Assembly (NCBI RefSeq): GCF_000961885.1
Contig: NZ_JZKH01000015.1
Coordinates: 1 to 64,000, forward strand
Origin: Streptomyces rubellomurinus
Lineage (GTDB): Bacteria > Actinomycetota > Actinomycetes > Streptomycetales > Streptomycetaceae
Direction of reading: 5' to 3'
DNA: 64,000 nt
The translations under genes were made by a program, and so were the position numbers. Under the pieces are notes generated by a model that saw nothing but the letters and a program-made list of their open reading frames with translations, was not told where the DNA came from and did not search any database. Positions 1-8,934 of this stretch are shown here, one piece after another (the first letter of the stretch is position 1; each line of letters starts with the position of its first letter).

Positions 1-1939
1 CGAACAGCGCCGGCTGGACCACGTCCACCCGCTCGAACGACGGCGCACCCGCCTTGCCGCGCAGCACGTCCTCCAAGTTCCAGTCCACGAACTCGGCCAG
101 CGCCTCGCCGCACGCGGCGATCTCCGCCGCGAACACCGGCGAGGAGTCCAGCAGTTCGACGGCCATGCCGACCCACTGCGCCCCCTGGCCCGGGAACACG
201 AACACCGGCTTGACGGCCGGGCCGCCGACCTGGCCCTCCAGCACGTTCGCGGCCGGCTCCGCCGAGCTGAGGTCGCTGAGCCCGGTGAGCAGGGCGCCCC
301 GGTCGGCGGCCACGACGACCGCGCGGTGGTCGAGTTGGGCGCGCATGGTGGCGCGGGTGAAGCCGATGTCGAGGTGGTCGAGCTCGGGGCGGGCGATCAT
401 GTGGGCCCGCAGCCGGTCGGCCTGCTCGCGCAGCGCGGCCTCGCTGCGCGCCGAGAGCGGGACGAGCACCGGCGTCCGCACGCCGCCCGCCGGCACCGCA
501 CCGCAGTCGGCGCCGCCGTCGACAGAGGCCTCGGCCGGCTCCACGGCCGGGGCCTCTTCCAGGATCACGTGCGCATTGGTGCCGCTGACCCCGAACGAGG
601 ACACCCCGGCGCGGCGCGGCCGCCCCTCGACGACGGGCCAGTCCCGGGCCTCGGTCAGCAGGGCGACCTCGCCCGACGCCCAGTCGACGTGCGGGGACGG
701 CGCGTCCACGTGCAGGGTGGGCGGCAGCGTCTCGTTGCGCAGCGCCATCACCATCTTGATCACGCCCGCGACCCCGGCGGCGGCCTGGGTGTGGCCGAAG
801 TTCGACTTGATCGAGCCGAGCCACAGCGGCCCGTTCTCGCGGTTCTGGCCGTAGGTGGCGAGCAGCGCCTCGGCCTCGATCGGGTCGCCGAGCGGCGTTC
901 CCGTCCCGTGGCCCTCGACGGCGTCGACGTCGGCGGTGGTCAGCCCGGCGCTGGCCAGCGCCTGCCGGATCACCCGCTCCTGCGACGGGCCGTTCGGCGC
1001 GGTGAGGCCGTTGCTGGCGCCGTCCTGGTTGACGGCGCTGCCGCGCACCAGGCCGAGGATCCGGCGTCCGTTGCGGCGCGCGTCGGACAGCCGCTCCAGC
1101 ACGAGCAGGCCCATGCCCTCGGCCCAGCCGACGCCGTCGGCGGCGGCCGCGTACGCCTTGCAGCGCCCGTCCGGGGAGAGGGCGCGCTGGCGGCTGAACT
1201 CCACGAAGGCGCTGGGCCGGGCGAGGGTGGTGGCGCCGCCGACCACGGCGAGCGAGCACTCGCGGTTGCGCAGGGCCTTGCCGGCCAGGTCGATCGCGAC
1301 GAGGGAGGAGGAGCAGACGGTGTCGACGGTGACGGCGGGGCCCTCGAAGCCGAAGGTGTAGCTGATCCGGCCGGAGGCGACGCTGGGCGAGGAGGCGATG
1401 GAGAGGTAGCCCTCGATCTCCGGGCGGCGGTCGCTCTGGCCGGCGACGAACTGGTAGTCGGAGAACATGAGGCCGCAGAAGACGCCGGTGTCGCTGCCCT
1501 TGAGGGTCAGCGGGTCGATGCCCGCGTCCTCGAAGGCCTCCCAGGCGCCCTCCAGGAGCAGGCGCTGCTGCGGGTCCATGGCCAGGGCCTCGCGCGGCGA
1601 GATGCCGAAGAAGTCGGCGTCGAAGTCGGCCATGCCGGGGAGGAAGCCGCCGTGCCGGGTGTAGGCGGTGCCGGGGTGGTCCGGGTCCGGGTCGTAGAGG
1701 TTGTCCAGGTCCCAGCCGCGGTCGCCGGGGAACTCGGAGATTCCCATCCGGCCCTCGGAGACCAGCGACCACAGGTCCTCGGGCGAGGCCACGCCGCCGG
1801 GGAAGCGGCAGCTCATGCCGACGATCGCCAGGGGCTCGGCCGCGCGGTCGAGCAGCTGTTGGTTCTGCCGCCGCAGGCGCTCGGTCTCCTTCAGCGACTT
1901 GCGCAGGGCTCCGACGACGTCGGGCTTCTCGAGGGCCAT
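1..1939 (-). CDS. Type I modular polyketide synthase, N-terminal part (docking helix, KS, start of AT); runs off the left edge
   Basis: Extends and loads polyketide chains on an assembly line in the cytoplasm. The first ~30 residues are a charged helix ([20 protein letters not shown]), as in N-terminal docking domains that receive a chain from an upstream synthase. A ketosynthase follows (about residues 35-460) with [15 protein letters not shown], the active-site Cys about residue 209 in TVCSSSL, and the two His motifs [12 protein letters not shown] and [26 protein letters not shown] ends the KS. After a linker, [14 protein letters not shown] opens the acyltransferase, which the window edge cuts before its GHSxG motif, so the extender unit cannot be read. 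TVCSSSL differs from the usual TACSSSL by one residue. The start ATG follows GGTGGGGG. It lies downstream of the thioesterase on the same strand, pointing to a biosynthetic cluster continuing leftward. Confidence 0.95.
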   Translation of the reverse strand, partial: MALEKPDVVGALRKSLKETERLRRQNQQLLDRAAEPLAIVGMSCRFPGGVASPEDLWSLVSEGRMGISEFPGDRGWDLDNLYDPDPDHPGTAYTRHGGFLPGMADFDADFFGISPREALAMDPQQRLLLEGAWEAFEDAGIDPLTLKGSDTGVFCGLMFSDYQFVAGQSDRRPEIEGYLSIASSPSVASGRISYTFGFEGPAVTVDTVCSSSLVAIDLAGKALRNRECSLAVVGGATTLARPSAFVEFSRQRALSPDGRCKAYAAAADGVGWAEGMGLLVLERLSDARRNGRRILGLVRGSAVNQDGASNGLTAPNGPSQERVIRQALASAGLTTADVDAVEGHGTGTPLGDPIEAEALLATYGQNRENGPLWLGSIKSNFGHTQAAAGVAGVIKMVMALRNETLPPTLHVDAPSPHVDWASGEVALLTEARDWPVVEGRPRRAGVSSFGVSGTNAHVILEEAPAVEPAEASVDGGADCGAVPAGGVRTPVLVPLSARSEAALREQADRLRAHMIARPELDHLDIGFTRATMRAQLDHRAVVVAADRGALLTGLSDLSSAEPAANVLEGQVGGPAVKPVFVFPGQGAQWVGMAVELLDSSPVFAAEIAACGEALAEFVDWNLEDVLRGKAGAPSFERVDVVQPALF

Positions 1940-2161
1940 GCTGTTTCCCCCACCTTCGGACTCATGCCGTCGACCTTGTGGTCGATTGGTAGATCCGACG
2001 GTGGGCTGTCCAGATACAGCCAATCTCGAAGATTTTCCGACGCCAGGTGTAGCCGTCCCGAACTCCGGGCAGTCTGACTGTTTGTCATGTCCCCAGAGAA
2101 GGGGAATCCTCCCCTCCGCTACGGCGCCGCGGACCCGGCCGTCCGGATCCGCGGACGCGAA

Positions 2162-2202
2162 GGGCCCGCGTCCCCCCTCCGACCGGACGGGGGCACGGGC
2201 CC
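2162..2202 (-). terminator. Imperfect hairpin after the thioesterase gene
   Basis: GGGCCCG, then a C-rich run, pairs with a G-run and CGGGCCC across a ~10-nt loop. It lies 35 bases past the thioesterase stop on the minus strand. The rest of the 1940-2236 spacer holds no gene and should carry the polyketide synthase promoter and leader. Confidence 0.5.
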
Positions 2203-2236
2203 TCTCGACGCTTCAGCTCGCCCCTGCGCCTCGCGC

Positions 2237-3001
2237 CTACGCCTTCGTGGAGAGCGCGTCCTCCACCGACCGGCGGACGGCGGCGGTCAGCCCGTCCCCG
2301 TTCCCCTCCGTGAAGAAGAAGTGGCCGCCCCGGTGGACGTCCAGGCTGAACTCCCCGGTGGTGGCCCGGCGCCAGCCGGCCGCCTCCTCCTCGGACACCT
2401 TGGGGTCGACGTCACCGATGTGGACGTGGATCGGCACCGCGACCCGCGCCTGCGGCGAGCTGCAGTACTTCTCGGCGATCCGGTAGTCCGCCTGCATCGG
2501 CGGCAGCACGATGTCGATGATCTCCTCGTCCTGCAGCAGCTCGCTCCCCATGCCGCCGAGCTCGACCATCTCCCGGAGGAAGTCGTCCCGGCTCTTGAGG
2601 TGGGTCTGCTCGTCCTTGCGCAGCGTCGGCGCGACCCGGCCGCAGGCGAACAGCGACAGCGGAGCCCGGCCCGCGGCCTCCAGCCGCTGGGCGACCTCGA
2701 AGCCCACCAGCGCGCCCATGCTGTTGCCGAGCAGGACGACCGGCAGGTCCGTCCAGCCGTCCAGCTGCTCGGCGATGTCGGCGGCCAGCTCCGCGATGCT
2801 GTCCCGGAACGGCTCGCGCCGCCGGTCCTGCCGCCCCGGGTACTGCACCCCGTAGACGTCGAACTCGCCGAAACCGCGCGCGAACTGGAAGTAGGAGTTC
2901 GCCGATCCGCCGGCGTGCGGAAAGCAGACCAGTGCGGCCTTCGGCTCGTCCGCCGAACTCAGCTTGCGAATCCAGAGGTTGAAAGCGTCTGCGTCGACCA
3001 T
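2237..3001 (-). CDS. Type II (editing) thioesterase, alpha/beta hydrolase
   Basis: Stand-alone thioesterase of 254 residues, the usual type II length. Such enzymes remove misprimed or stalled acyl groups from carrier proteins of polyketide or peptide synthetases. Visible are CFPHAGGSANSYF (oxyanion region, about residue 26), the nucleophile Ser94 in GNSMGA, the acidic region IGDVDPKV (about 196-202), and His227 in GGHFFF. The nucleophile elbow reads GNSMG rather than the common GHSMG, a tolerated variant. The ATG follows GGGGAG with good spacing. It sits between the MFS pump (33-base gap) and the polyketide synthase, all on the minus strand, so it most likely serves that assembly line. Confidence 0.93.
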   Translation of the reverse strand: MVDADAFNLWIRKLSSADEPKAALVCFPHAGGSANSYFQFARGFGEFDVYGVQYPGRQDRRREPFRDSIAELAADIAEQLDGWTDLPVVLLGNSMGALVGFEVAQRLEAAGRAPLSLFACGRVAPTLRKDEQTHLKSRDDFLREMVELGGMGSELLQDEEIIDIVLPPMQADYRIAEKYCSSPQARVAVPIHVHIGDVDPKVSEEEAAGWRRATTGEFSLDVHRGGHFFFTEGNGDGLTAAVRRSVEDALSTKA

Positions 3002-3034
3002 TTCTCGTTCTCCCCGCTCAATTGCGTCTCGTGC

Positions 3035-4540
3035 TCATCCTGCCGCACCGCCTGACACGACGTCATCGGCCGTTTCCCGCGCGACGGCCGGCGCCTCGGG
3101 CGCCGCCGCCTTCTCCGGGAACTTGACGAACAGTACGCAGGCGAGCGCCCCCACCGCCAGGAAGGCGCTGGGCAGCAGGCTGGTCTCGCTCAGGGCCTTG
3201 GCGTACGGCTCGTGGAGGAAGTCCGGCACCGCGCTGGGGCTGCCCTCGAAGCTCTTCGCGTGGCCGCCGGCGCCCGGCAGGTGCGCCGCGATCCGGTCGA
3301 CCAGGAGGGAGCCGACCACGGCGCTGCCGAGCACGGAGCCCATCTGCCGCATGGTGTTGTAGATGCCGGAGCCCGCACCGGCCTGGTGCACGGGCAGGTT
3401 GCGGGTGGCGGTGGCGGCGAGCGGGCCCCAGCACATGGCGTTGGCGATGCCGGTCACGCCGGCCACGGTGGAGAACACCCACAGCGGCGAGTCGGGCGTC
3501 ATCAGCACGGCGAACACCGCGATCGCGACGGTGAAGACGGTGAAGCCCATGGTGGTGAAGATGCGCGGGTGGAGCTTGTCGGACATCTTGCCGACGAACG
3601 GCGCGGCGACGCCCGTCATGATCGCGAGCGGCGCGAAGACCAGCGCCGACTCCGCCGCGGTGAGCCCCCGCACGCCCTGCAGGTAGAAGTAGGCGGGCAC
3701 GGTCCACGCGGTCACCGCGGCACCCATGCAGGCGATGCCGATGTTGGCGAGCGAGAAGTTGCGGTCACGGAACAGGGAGAGCAGCAGCAGCGGCTGGTTC
3801 CGGGTGCGCGCCTGCGTGAAGACGAACAGCGCGAGCACGGCCAGGCCGCCGCCGATCATCAGCCAGATGCCGGCGTCCCAGTCCTTGTTGTTGCCCTCCT
3901 GCAGGCCGTAGACGAGCAGGAACATGCCGGCGCAGGACAGCAGGATGCCGACCGGGTCGAACTTGTGGTCCTCGGTCGGCAGCGTCGGCACCAGCTTCCA
4001 GGCCAGCGCGAAGGCCACGATGCCGATCGGCACGTTGACCAGGAAGATCCACTCCCAGCCGACCGAGTCGACCAGCAGACCGCCGACGACCGGGCCGAGC
4101 AGCAGGAAGATGCCGGAGGACCCGCCCCACACGCCCATCGCGGCGCCGCGCTTGTCCGCCGGGAAGATCTTGGTGATCACGGCCATCGTCTGAGGTGTCA
4201 TCAGCGCGGCGCCGAGACCCTGCACGGCGCGCGCGGCGATCAGCATGCCGATGCTGCCCGACACGCCGCACCACAGGGAGGAGAGCGTGAAGACCGCCAG
4301 GCCGATCAGGTACACGTTCTTGGCGCCGAAGCGGTCGCCGAGGCGCCCGGTGAACAGCAGCGGCGCCGCATAGGTGAGCAGGTAGGCACTGGTCACCCAG
4401 ATGACCTGCGAGACGCTCGTGTCGAAGGATTCCGTGATCGCGGGGTTGGCGACCGCGACCACGCTCATGTCCAGGATGATCAGGGAGAACCCGGCGATCA
4501 GCGCGCCCAGCGCCGGCCAGGGGTTTCGTTCAACGATCAC
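3035..4540 (-). CDS. MFS drug-export transporter, DHA2 (14-TM) family
   Basis: Proton-coupled exporter of the EmrB/QacA type. Many hydrophobic helices are spread over ~500 residues. Family motifs include LDMSVVAVANPAI in the first helix, the loop GRLGDRFGAKN (motif A), RAVQGLGAALMTPQ (motif B) and a G/P-rich motif C helix at SSGIFLLLGPVVGG. I chose the GTG at 4540 (protein starting VIVERNPWPALGAL) because GGGAAGG lies 5-6 bases upstream; an ATG at 4585 and a GTG at 4636 are in-frame alternatives that add a non-membrane leader. Its place before the thioesterase and polyketide synthase suggests export of, or resistance to, the cluster product. The substrate cannot be inferred. Confidence 0.93.
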   Translation of the reverse strand: MIVERNPWPALGALIAGFSLIILDMSVVAVANPAITESFDTSVSQVIWVTSAYLLTYAAPLLFTGRLGDRFGAKNVYLIGLAVFTLSSLWCGVSGSIGMLIAARAVQGLGAALMTPQTMAVITKIFPADKRGAAMGVWGGSSGIFLLLGPVVGGLLVDSVGWEWIFLVNVPIGIVAFALAWKLVPTLPTEDHKFDPVGILLSCAGMFLLVYGLQEGNNKDWDAGIWLMIGGGLAVLALFVFTQARTRNQPLLLLSLFRDRNFSLANIGIACMGAAVTAWTVPAYFYLQGVRGLTAAESALVFAPLAIMTGVAAPFVGKMSDKLHPRIFTTMGFTVFTVAIAVFAVLMTPDSPLWVFSTVAGVTGIANAMCWGPLAATATRNLPVHQAGAGSGIYNTMRQMGSVLGSAVVGSLLVDRIAAHLPGAGGHAKSFEGSPSAVPDFLHEPYAKALSETSLLPSAFLAVGALACVLFVKFPEKAAAPEAPAVARETADDVVSGGAAG

Positions 4541-4626
4541 GGTTGCCTTCCCAACGGTACGGTTGCGACCTTCCGGGACCACCATGCCCGCCCCAACGAG
4601 CCGGTTGCGCCCCTTTTGCCGCAACC
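4540..4626. promoter_or_regulatory. Direct heptamer repeats CGGTTGC plus an inverted repeat at the start of the MFS gene
   Basis: CGGTTGC occurs on the plus strand at 4540-4546, 4560-4566 and 4602-4608, spaced 20 and 42 bases, that is whole helical turns. The third copy also forms a perfect inverted repeat, GGTTGCG (4603-4609) and CGCAACC (4620-4626). Heptamer direct repeats on one helix face are typical of SARP activator sites; the inverted repeat suits a dimeric repressor. The function is inferred, and the position overlaps the possible upstream starts of the MFS gene. Confidence 0.4.
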
Positions 4627-5484
4627 CAGATCCCACGAGACATCGTCTGGGTACACATGCAGCGACTTTCTGTCATGGATGTGGCGGATCTCACATCACC
4701 CCCGGTCAAGTGGGGAGCGGCCCGGCCGGCCGCCCGGCGGGCGGTTCGCCCCGCGCGCCCCCCGATGGTTCTTGACCGACCCTTTGACAAAGACATCTCA
4801 ATTATCCGCACACCCCGGGACTCCGCACCGCGCCGACCAGCAAAGCTCTTTCGGCGAGCCGGAGTTACTCGCCGGTTCAGTTCGGCGAGGGCAAGCCGGT
4901 GCGCAAAGAATTCGCGGCAAAGCCGCCGACGATCCCCCTGACAAGCCGTCTCGCCCGACCAAACGAGAAAGCACGTCAACTAACCGTCGACCCACCGCGC
5001 CAGCCCCTCGGGAAATACGGAACATCACCGATCCGGAATACCCTCAGGCCCAGGTCACGGGCCTGTTCCCGGCCCGTACGACCGTCCGGTCCAGACCAAC
5101 TCACGACCTGCCACATCCCGTTGATCAGAGGACCTTTGACGAGCACACCAAGTGTTCGACATACTCGACGAAGACTGGGGGGTCCACGGTTCAACCGGCG
5201 TCCTCGGGGTTCAGGGACGCGACAGGGCCCAAGGGCCCTACCCGGGGCTGACGGAAACGGCAATTGTCGGTGCTCGGCGATAAGGTCGGAATCGACGATG
5301 AGGGGGAATACGAAAAAGCCGTCGCGGATCCGTGAGGGGATCCGTTAATTCCACGTGACGGTCAGGGATGCTGCACCGCTTGACCCGGGCGCGGTGAGTG
5401 CGTTCGGCGGGACATCAGCGTCAGCCGCTGGGTCGACACCACACATGGACCAGCGGTGACGAGAAGCAGACAAACGGGGGATGT
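4627..5484. other. Long non-coding spacer between the MFS and sigma factor genes
   Basis: About 850 bases without a convincing gene; the open frames here are short, have atypical composition and start without ribosome sites. It separates divergent genes and so should contain both promoters. TTGACA (4784-4789) is present but has no -10 element at normal spacing. Confidence 0.6.
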
Positions 5485-6117
5485 ATGCGTACACCTACCC
5501 TGAACGAACTAGTTGACGATTGCATAGCCGGAAACCAGGACAGCTGGAGCCGGATCGTCGAGCGCTACACGCCGCTGATCTGGGCGATCGCCCGGGGGCA
5601 CCGGCTCAGCACGGCCGACTGCGAGGACGTCAGCCAGACCACCTGGATGCGCGTCATCCAGCACCTGGGAAAGCTGCGCGATCCCGAGAAGCTGTCCCAG
5701 TGGATCGCGGTGTCGGCCCGTCGGGAGAGCCTGAAGCACATCGAGAAGTCCGGCCGCACCTCGCCGGTCGGCGACTCCCCGGTGTTCGACCAGTCCGAGC
5801 CCAGCGAGAACCACCCGGAGGAGATCGCGCTCGCCAAGGAGCGCGACAACGAGGTGCTGCTCGCGTACTGCGCGCTCTCGCCCAAGTGCCAGGCCCTGCT
5901 CGGGCTGCTGGTGACCGACCCGCCCATGTCCTACGACGAGATCAGCGCGACGCTGGGCATGCCGCGCGGCTCCCTCGGCCCGATCCGGTCGCGCTGCCTG
6001 GCCCACCTGGCCAAGCTCCTCCAGCGTGAGACCGAACGGTCCGAGCGGGCCAAGGAGTTGGCGGACACGATCACCCGCTCCGGGATGCGGACCTACGCCC
6101 TGGAGCTGCAGCGCTGA
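5485..6117 (+). CDS. ECF-type RNA polymerase sigma factor
   Basis: Sigma-70 family protein of 210 residues with region 2 followed by region 4. Region 2 is the stretch with SWSRIVERYTPLIWAIAR and DCEDVSQTTWMRVIQHL, the usual DAEDVxQ-type core. Region 4 is seen in LSPKCQALLGLL, YDEISATLGMPRGSLGPIRS and the recognition helix ending RCLAHLAKLL. It would recruit core polymerase to a specific promoter class. The ATG at 5485 follows GGGGG; upstream in-frame starts lack a site. No classic zinc-type anti-sigma gene is adjacent. The convergent small gene just downstream belongs to a type of protein often seen beside Streptomyces ECF genes. Confidence 0.92.
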   Translation: MRTPTLNELVDDCIAGNQDSWSRIVERYTPLIWAIARGHRLSTADCEDVSQTTWMRVIQHLGKLRDPEKLSQWIAVSARRESLKHIEKSGRTSPVGDSPVFDQSEPSENHPEEIALAKERDNEVLLAYCALSPKCQALLGLLVTDPPMSYDEISATLGMPRGSLGPIRSRCLAHLAKLLQRETERSERAKELADTITRSGMRTYALELQR

Positions 6118-6126
6118 CCGCGCGCG

Positions 6127-6196
6127 AAGGCGCCTCCCCCACCGGGAGCGGCACGGCCCCTCAGGCCTCGACCGCTCCGGTGGCCGGAGGCGCCTT
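6127..6196. terminator. Bidirectional hairpin between convergent genes
   Basis: Outer arms AAGGCGCCTCC (6127-6137) and GGAGGCGCCTT (6186-6196) enclose inner arms ACCGGGAGCGG and CCGCTCCGGT. The structure sits after the sigma factor stop and covers the last codons of the convergent small gene, so it can end transcription from both sides. Confidence 0.55.
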
Positions 6197-6433
6197 CGGC
6201 GTCTCCACGGCGTCCCACTCGAGCGCGTCACCGTCGAACCCGTCCGCCGCGTCGCACGTGTCGTCCGCGCCGGCGGTCCCGACCCGGCCCTGCGCGAACA
6301 TCGACGCGAACAGCGCCTTCGCGGCGTCGGCCACGCCGGCCGGGGGCGGCCCCACCGCGTCCGCGAGCCTGGCGAGGAGCGCCTCGTCGCCCGGTTCCGT
6401 CGACATCGCGTCGTCCGACTCGCTCACGCTCAC
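6161..6433 (-). CDS. Small acidic hypothetical protein next to an ECF sigma factor
   Basis: Ninety residues, acidic, with the segment DEALLARLADAVGPPPAG followed by VADAAKALFA. Streptomyces encode many short proteins with this pattern of a helix, a proline hinge and AA-rich helix, often beside ECF sigma genes, but I know no defined function. Two GTG starts two codons apart are possible; GGAG lies before the first (6433) and AGGGG five bases before the second (6427). It is convergent with the sigma gene and shares a terminator hairpin with it. It could modulate that sigma factor; this is only inference from position. Confidence 0.65.
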   Translation of the reverse strand: MSVSESDDAMSTEPGDEALLARLADAVGPPPAGVADAAKALFASMFAQGRVGTAGADDTCDAADGFDGDALEWDAVETPKAPPATGAVEA

Positions 6434-6586
6434 CCCTCACGCTCCGTAACTAGTTCATTGCTCAACCATGAATGGCCAGAATATACCTGCAGGTGAAGGG
6501 ATTCAACGCCCGCGGAACCGGGTACACCGCCCCAGCAGCCCGAACGGTTCGAGCCACCGCGGGAGCGCCCACCGGCCACCGGCCGG

Positions 6587-7240
6587 TCAGCCCACGATCG
6601 AGAAGAAGATCGTGTCCTGGCTGTACCAGTCGAGGTGCTCCGTCGCGTACTCCCAGTGCTCGGACTCGGACTCGAACATCTTGATCAGCTCCATCACGTC
6701 GTACCGCAGCCCCCGGTCCAGCCGGTCCAGCACGGCCCGGTACGCCGCGGCCGCCGGCCCGGCCTGGGCCAAGGGGAACATGCCGATGTGCGGACCGTCC
6801 ACGGGGTGGGGGATCCGGAACGGGATCTCCGGCGGTGGCCCCGAGAACAGGTGGTCGTGGAACAGCAGCTCCTCGCTCACCCCCAGCTTGCGCAGCTCCT
6901 CGTCCAGACCGCTGAAGAAGGTCCCCGGCCGGGAGTAGACCCCGAGCTCGCTGGGGTCGGAGGCGTTGCGGTCGATGATGAGCTGCAGGGCGGCGTAGTA
7001 CGCGCCGGCCGCGTACGACCCCTCCGAGTCCGCGTGGCCGGCCAGCAGGTGGTCGAGCGCCTCGGGGATCGACAGGCCCCAGTCGAGCTCCTGGTGGTCG
7101 AGGTCGGCCTGGCGCTGCCGCGCCTTCTCGTGCGCCCGGTCGAGGCGCCGCCGCTGGTCCGGCGTCAGCCGCCCGGCCGCGCCGAGGAAGGCCACGACGT
7201 CGGCCCGGTCCGCCGTGCTGTAGGTGATGATGCGACTCAT
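6587..7240 (-). CDS. Hypothetical protein, possibly DUF7691-like
   Basis: Soluble protein of 217 residues starting MSRIITYSTADRADVVAFL. It contains a charged helix (LTPDQRRRLDRAHEKARQRQ), a middle with SIPEALDHLLAG and GAYYAALQLIID, and an aromatic, acidic C-terminus (FESESEHWEYATEHLDWY). No signal peptide, transmembrane segment or catalytic motif is evident. The layout recalls DUF7691 proteins of Streptomyces, from memory and unverified. I chose the ATG at 7240 since the upstream extension is low-complexity and lacks a ribosome site; an ATG three codons earlier is equally possible. The gene stands alone between non-coding spacers. Confidence 0.75.
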   Translation of the reverse strand: MSRIITYSTADRADVVAFLGAAGRLTPDQRRRLDRAHEKARQRQADLDHQELDWGLSIPEALDHLLAGHADSEGSYAAGAYYAALQLIIDRNASDPSELGVYSRPGTFFSGLDEELRKLGVSEELLFHDHLFSGPPPEIPFRIPHPVDGPHIGMFPLAQAGPAAAAYRAVLDRLDRGLRYDVMELIKMFESESEHWEYATEHLDWYSQDTIFFSIVG

Positions 7241-7455
7241 GGCCGCCATGCTGCCAGCCCCGGCCGACACCCCGGCCGGGGAGGTGCACGCCCGGTCCGA
7301 CGGAGGGTCGCCATCGGATCGTGGGCGTCCGATCCGCCGCTGTTCATGCCGTGGACACCTCACTTTGACGTTACTCGCCAGTACAAGCATCCTGCACGGT
7401 GGACAGTGTCCACTCGGCGGGGACGGCCCCCGCCGGTTCTCATTGAGGGAGCGTC

Positions 7456-8901
7456 ATGGCACGGCTCACGATCGGGCGCTGGGGACGGCGCCTGATAACC
7501 GGGGTGGCGGTGATGACGGCCGCGGCCTCGCTGGCGCCGGCCTCCGCCTCGGCCCACGACAACGACGGCCACCGGTCCAAGACCCCCAGGATCGGCCACG
7601 TGTGGACGATCATCCTGGAGAACAAGTCCTACGAGGCGACCTTCACCGGGCTCAACCAGAACAGCTACCTGTGGAACACGCTCCCCCAGTACGGCGAGGT
7701 GCTGCGCCAGTACTACGGGACGGGCCACTACAGCCTGGACAACTACATCAGCCTCGTCTCCGGCCAGGCCCCGGCCCCGGACAACCAGGCCGACTGCCCG
7801 CAGTACACCGACGTCAGCCCGGGCACCCCGGCCGCCGACGGCCAGACCAACGCCACCAAGGGCTGCGTCTACCCGAACTCCGTCTACACCCTCTTCAACC
7901 AGCTGGACGACAAGAACCTCAGCTGGAAGGCGTACATGCAGGACATGGGCAGGACGCCCGGCCGCGAGGACGTCCACCGCTGCGGCATTCCCGGCGACCC
8001 GTCCGGCAAGGGCGTCCCGCAGCCCGGCGGCTCCACCGCCCAGGACCAGTACGTCGCCAAGCACAACCCCACGGCCTGGTTCCACGCGCTGATCGACGAC
8101 CCGCAGGAGTGCGCCAACGTCGTCCCGCTGGACGGCCTCCCCGCCGAGGGCGACCACCCGGCCATGAGCAGCCTGGCCGACGACCTCAAGAGCGAGGACA
8201 CCACCCCGGCGTTCTCCTGGATCACGCCCAACAACTGCTCCGACGCGCACGACGCGACCTGCAAGGGCGACAACGGCTCCGGCGACCCGAACAACCACCA
8301 GGGCGGCCTGTACGCCTCGGACCTGTTCCTGCAGCGGGTCGTCCCGCAGATCATGGCCTCACCCGCGTTCCAGCACGACGGCCTGATCCAGGTCGTCTTC
8401 GACGAGGCCTTCCCGCCCTACAAGATGTACGGCAACTCGGTCGCCGACTACACCGGCAACCAGGACCCGAAGCTCAACACCCCCACCGACACCGCCCAGT
8501 CGGTCGTCGCGTGCTGCAACGAGCTGCCCGGCCCGAACACCACCCAGCCCGGCTTCCAGGCCTTCGGCCAGGACACCACCCCGGGCGGCGGCATCACCGG
8601 CGCGGTCCTCATCTCCCGCTACATCAAGCCGGGTTCGGTCAGCGACCAGCCGTACAACCACTACTCCTGGCTGCGCAGCATGGAGGACCTGTACGGCATC
8701 GACCACGGCGGCACGGACGGCCACGGCCACCTCGGCTACGCGGCCGCGGACGGCCTGCGCCCGTTCGGCGGGGACGTCTACAACAACCCCGGCGGCAAGG
8801 CCCTCCCGCCGGCGCCGTTCGCCAGCACCGTCTACCCGGCCACGGCCCGGGCCGACGAGCCCCAGAACCCGGTCGTCAACCCGGCCCCGGCCAAGAAGTG
8901 A
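7456..8901 (+). CDS. Secreted phosphoesterase (phospholipase C / acid phosphatase-like family)
   Basis: Exported hydrolase of 481 residues that should cleave phosphate ester bonds outside the cell. A signal peptide covers about residues 1-33 (arginines, a hydrophobic core, then ASASA). The mature part begins with HVWTIILENKSYEATFTG, matching the ENxS metal/nucleophile region of the PF04185 family. Further motifs are GHYSLDNYISLVSGQ, VVFDEAFPP and the C-terminal DHGGTDGHGHLGYA, which supply metal-binding Asp and His residues. GAGGGAG lies just before the ATG. The lipoprotein gene follows after 33 bases and is probably cotranscribed. The physiological substrate (phospholipid, phosphosugar or other) is not visible. 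Confidence 0.9.
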   Translation: MARLTIGRWGRRLITGVAVMTAAASLAPASASAHDNDGHRSKTPRIGHVWTIILENKSYEATFTGLNQNSYLWNTLPQYGEVLRQYYGTGHYSLDNYISLVSGQAPAPDNQADCPQYTDVSPGTPAADGQTNATKGCVYPNSVYTLFNQLDDKNLSWKAYMQDMGRTPGREDVHRCGIPGDPSGKGVPQPGGSTAQDQYVAKHNPTAWFHALIDDPQECANVVPLDGLPAEGDHPAMSSLADDLKSEDTTPAFSWITPNNCSDAHDATCKGDNGSGDPNNHQGGLYASDLFLQRVVPQIMASPAFQHDGLIQVVFDEAFPPYKMYGNSVADYTGNQDPKLNTPTDTAQSVVACCNELPGPNTTQPGFQAFGQDTTPGGGITGAVLISRYIKPGSVSDQPYNHYSWLRSMEDLYGIDHGGTDGHGHLGYAAADGLRPFGGDVYNNPGGKALPPAPFASTVYPATARADEPQNPVVNPAPAKK

Positions 8902-8934
8902 CCGACCGGACCTCGTGAAGGACCCACTGCACCG

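Noticed and set aside
326..2077. Long plus-strand frame opposite the polyketide synthase
   Set aside because: Arg/Gly/Ala-rich antisense shadow typical of GC-rich DNA; the minus strand has clear KS motifs.
4784..4812. A vegetative promoter with TTGACA
   Set aside because: No -10-like hexamer at 16-18 bases; too weak to report as a feature.
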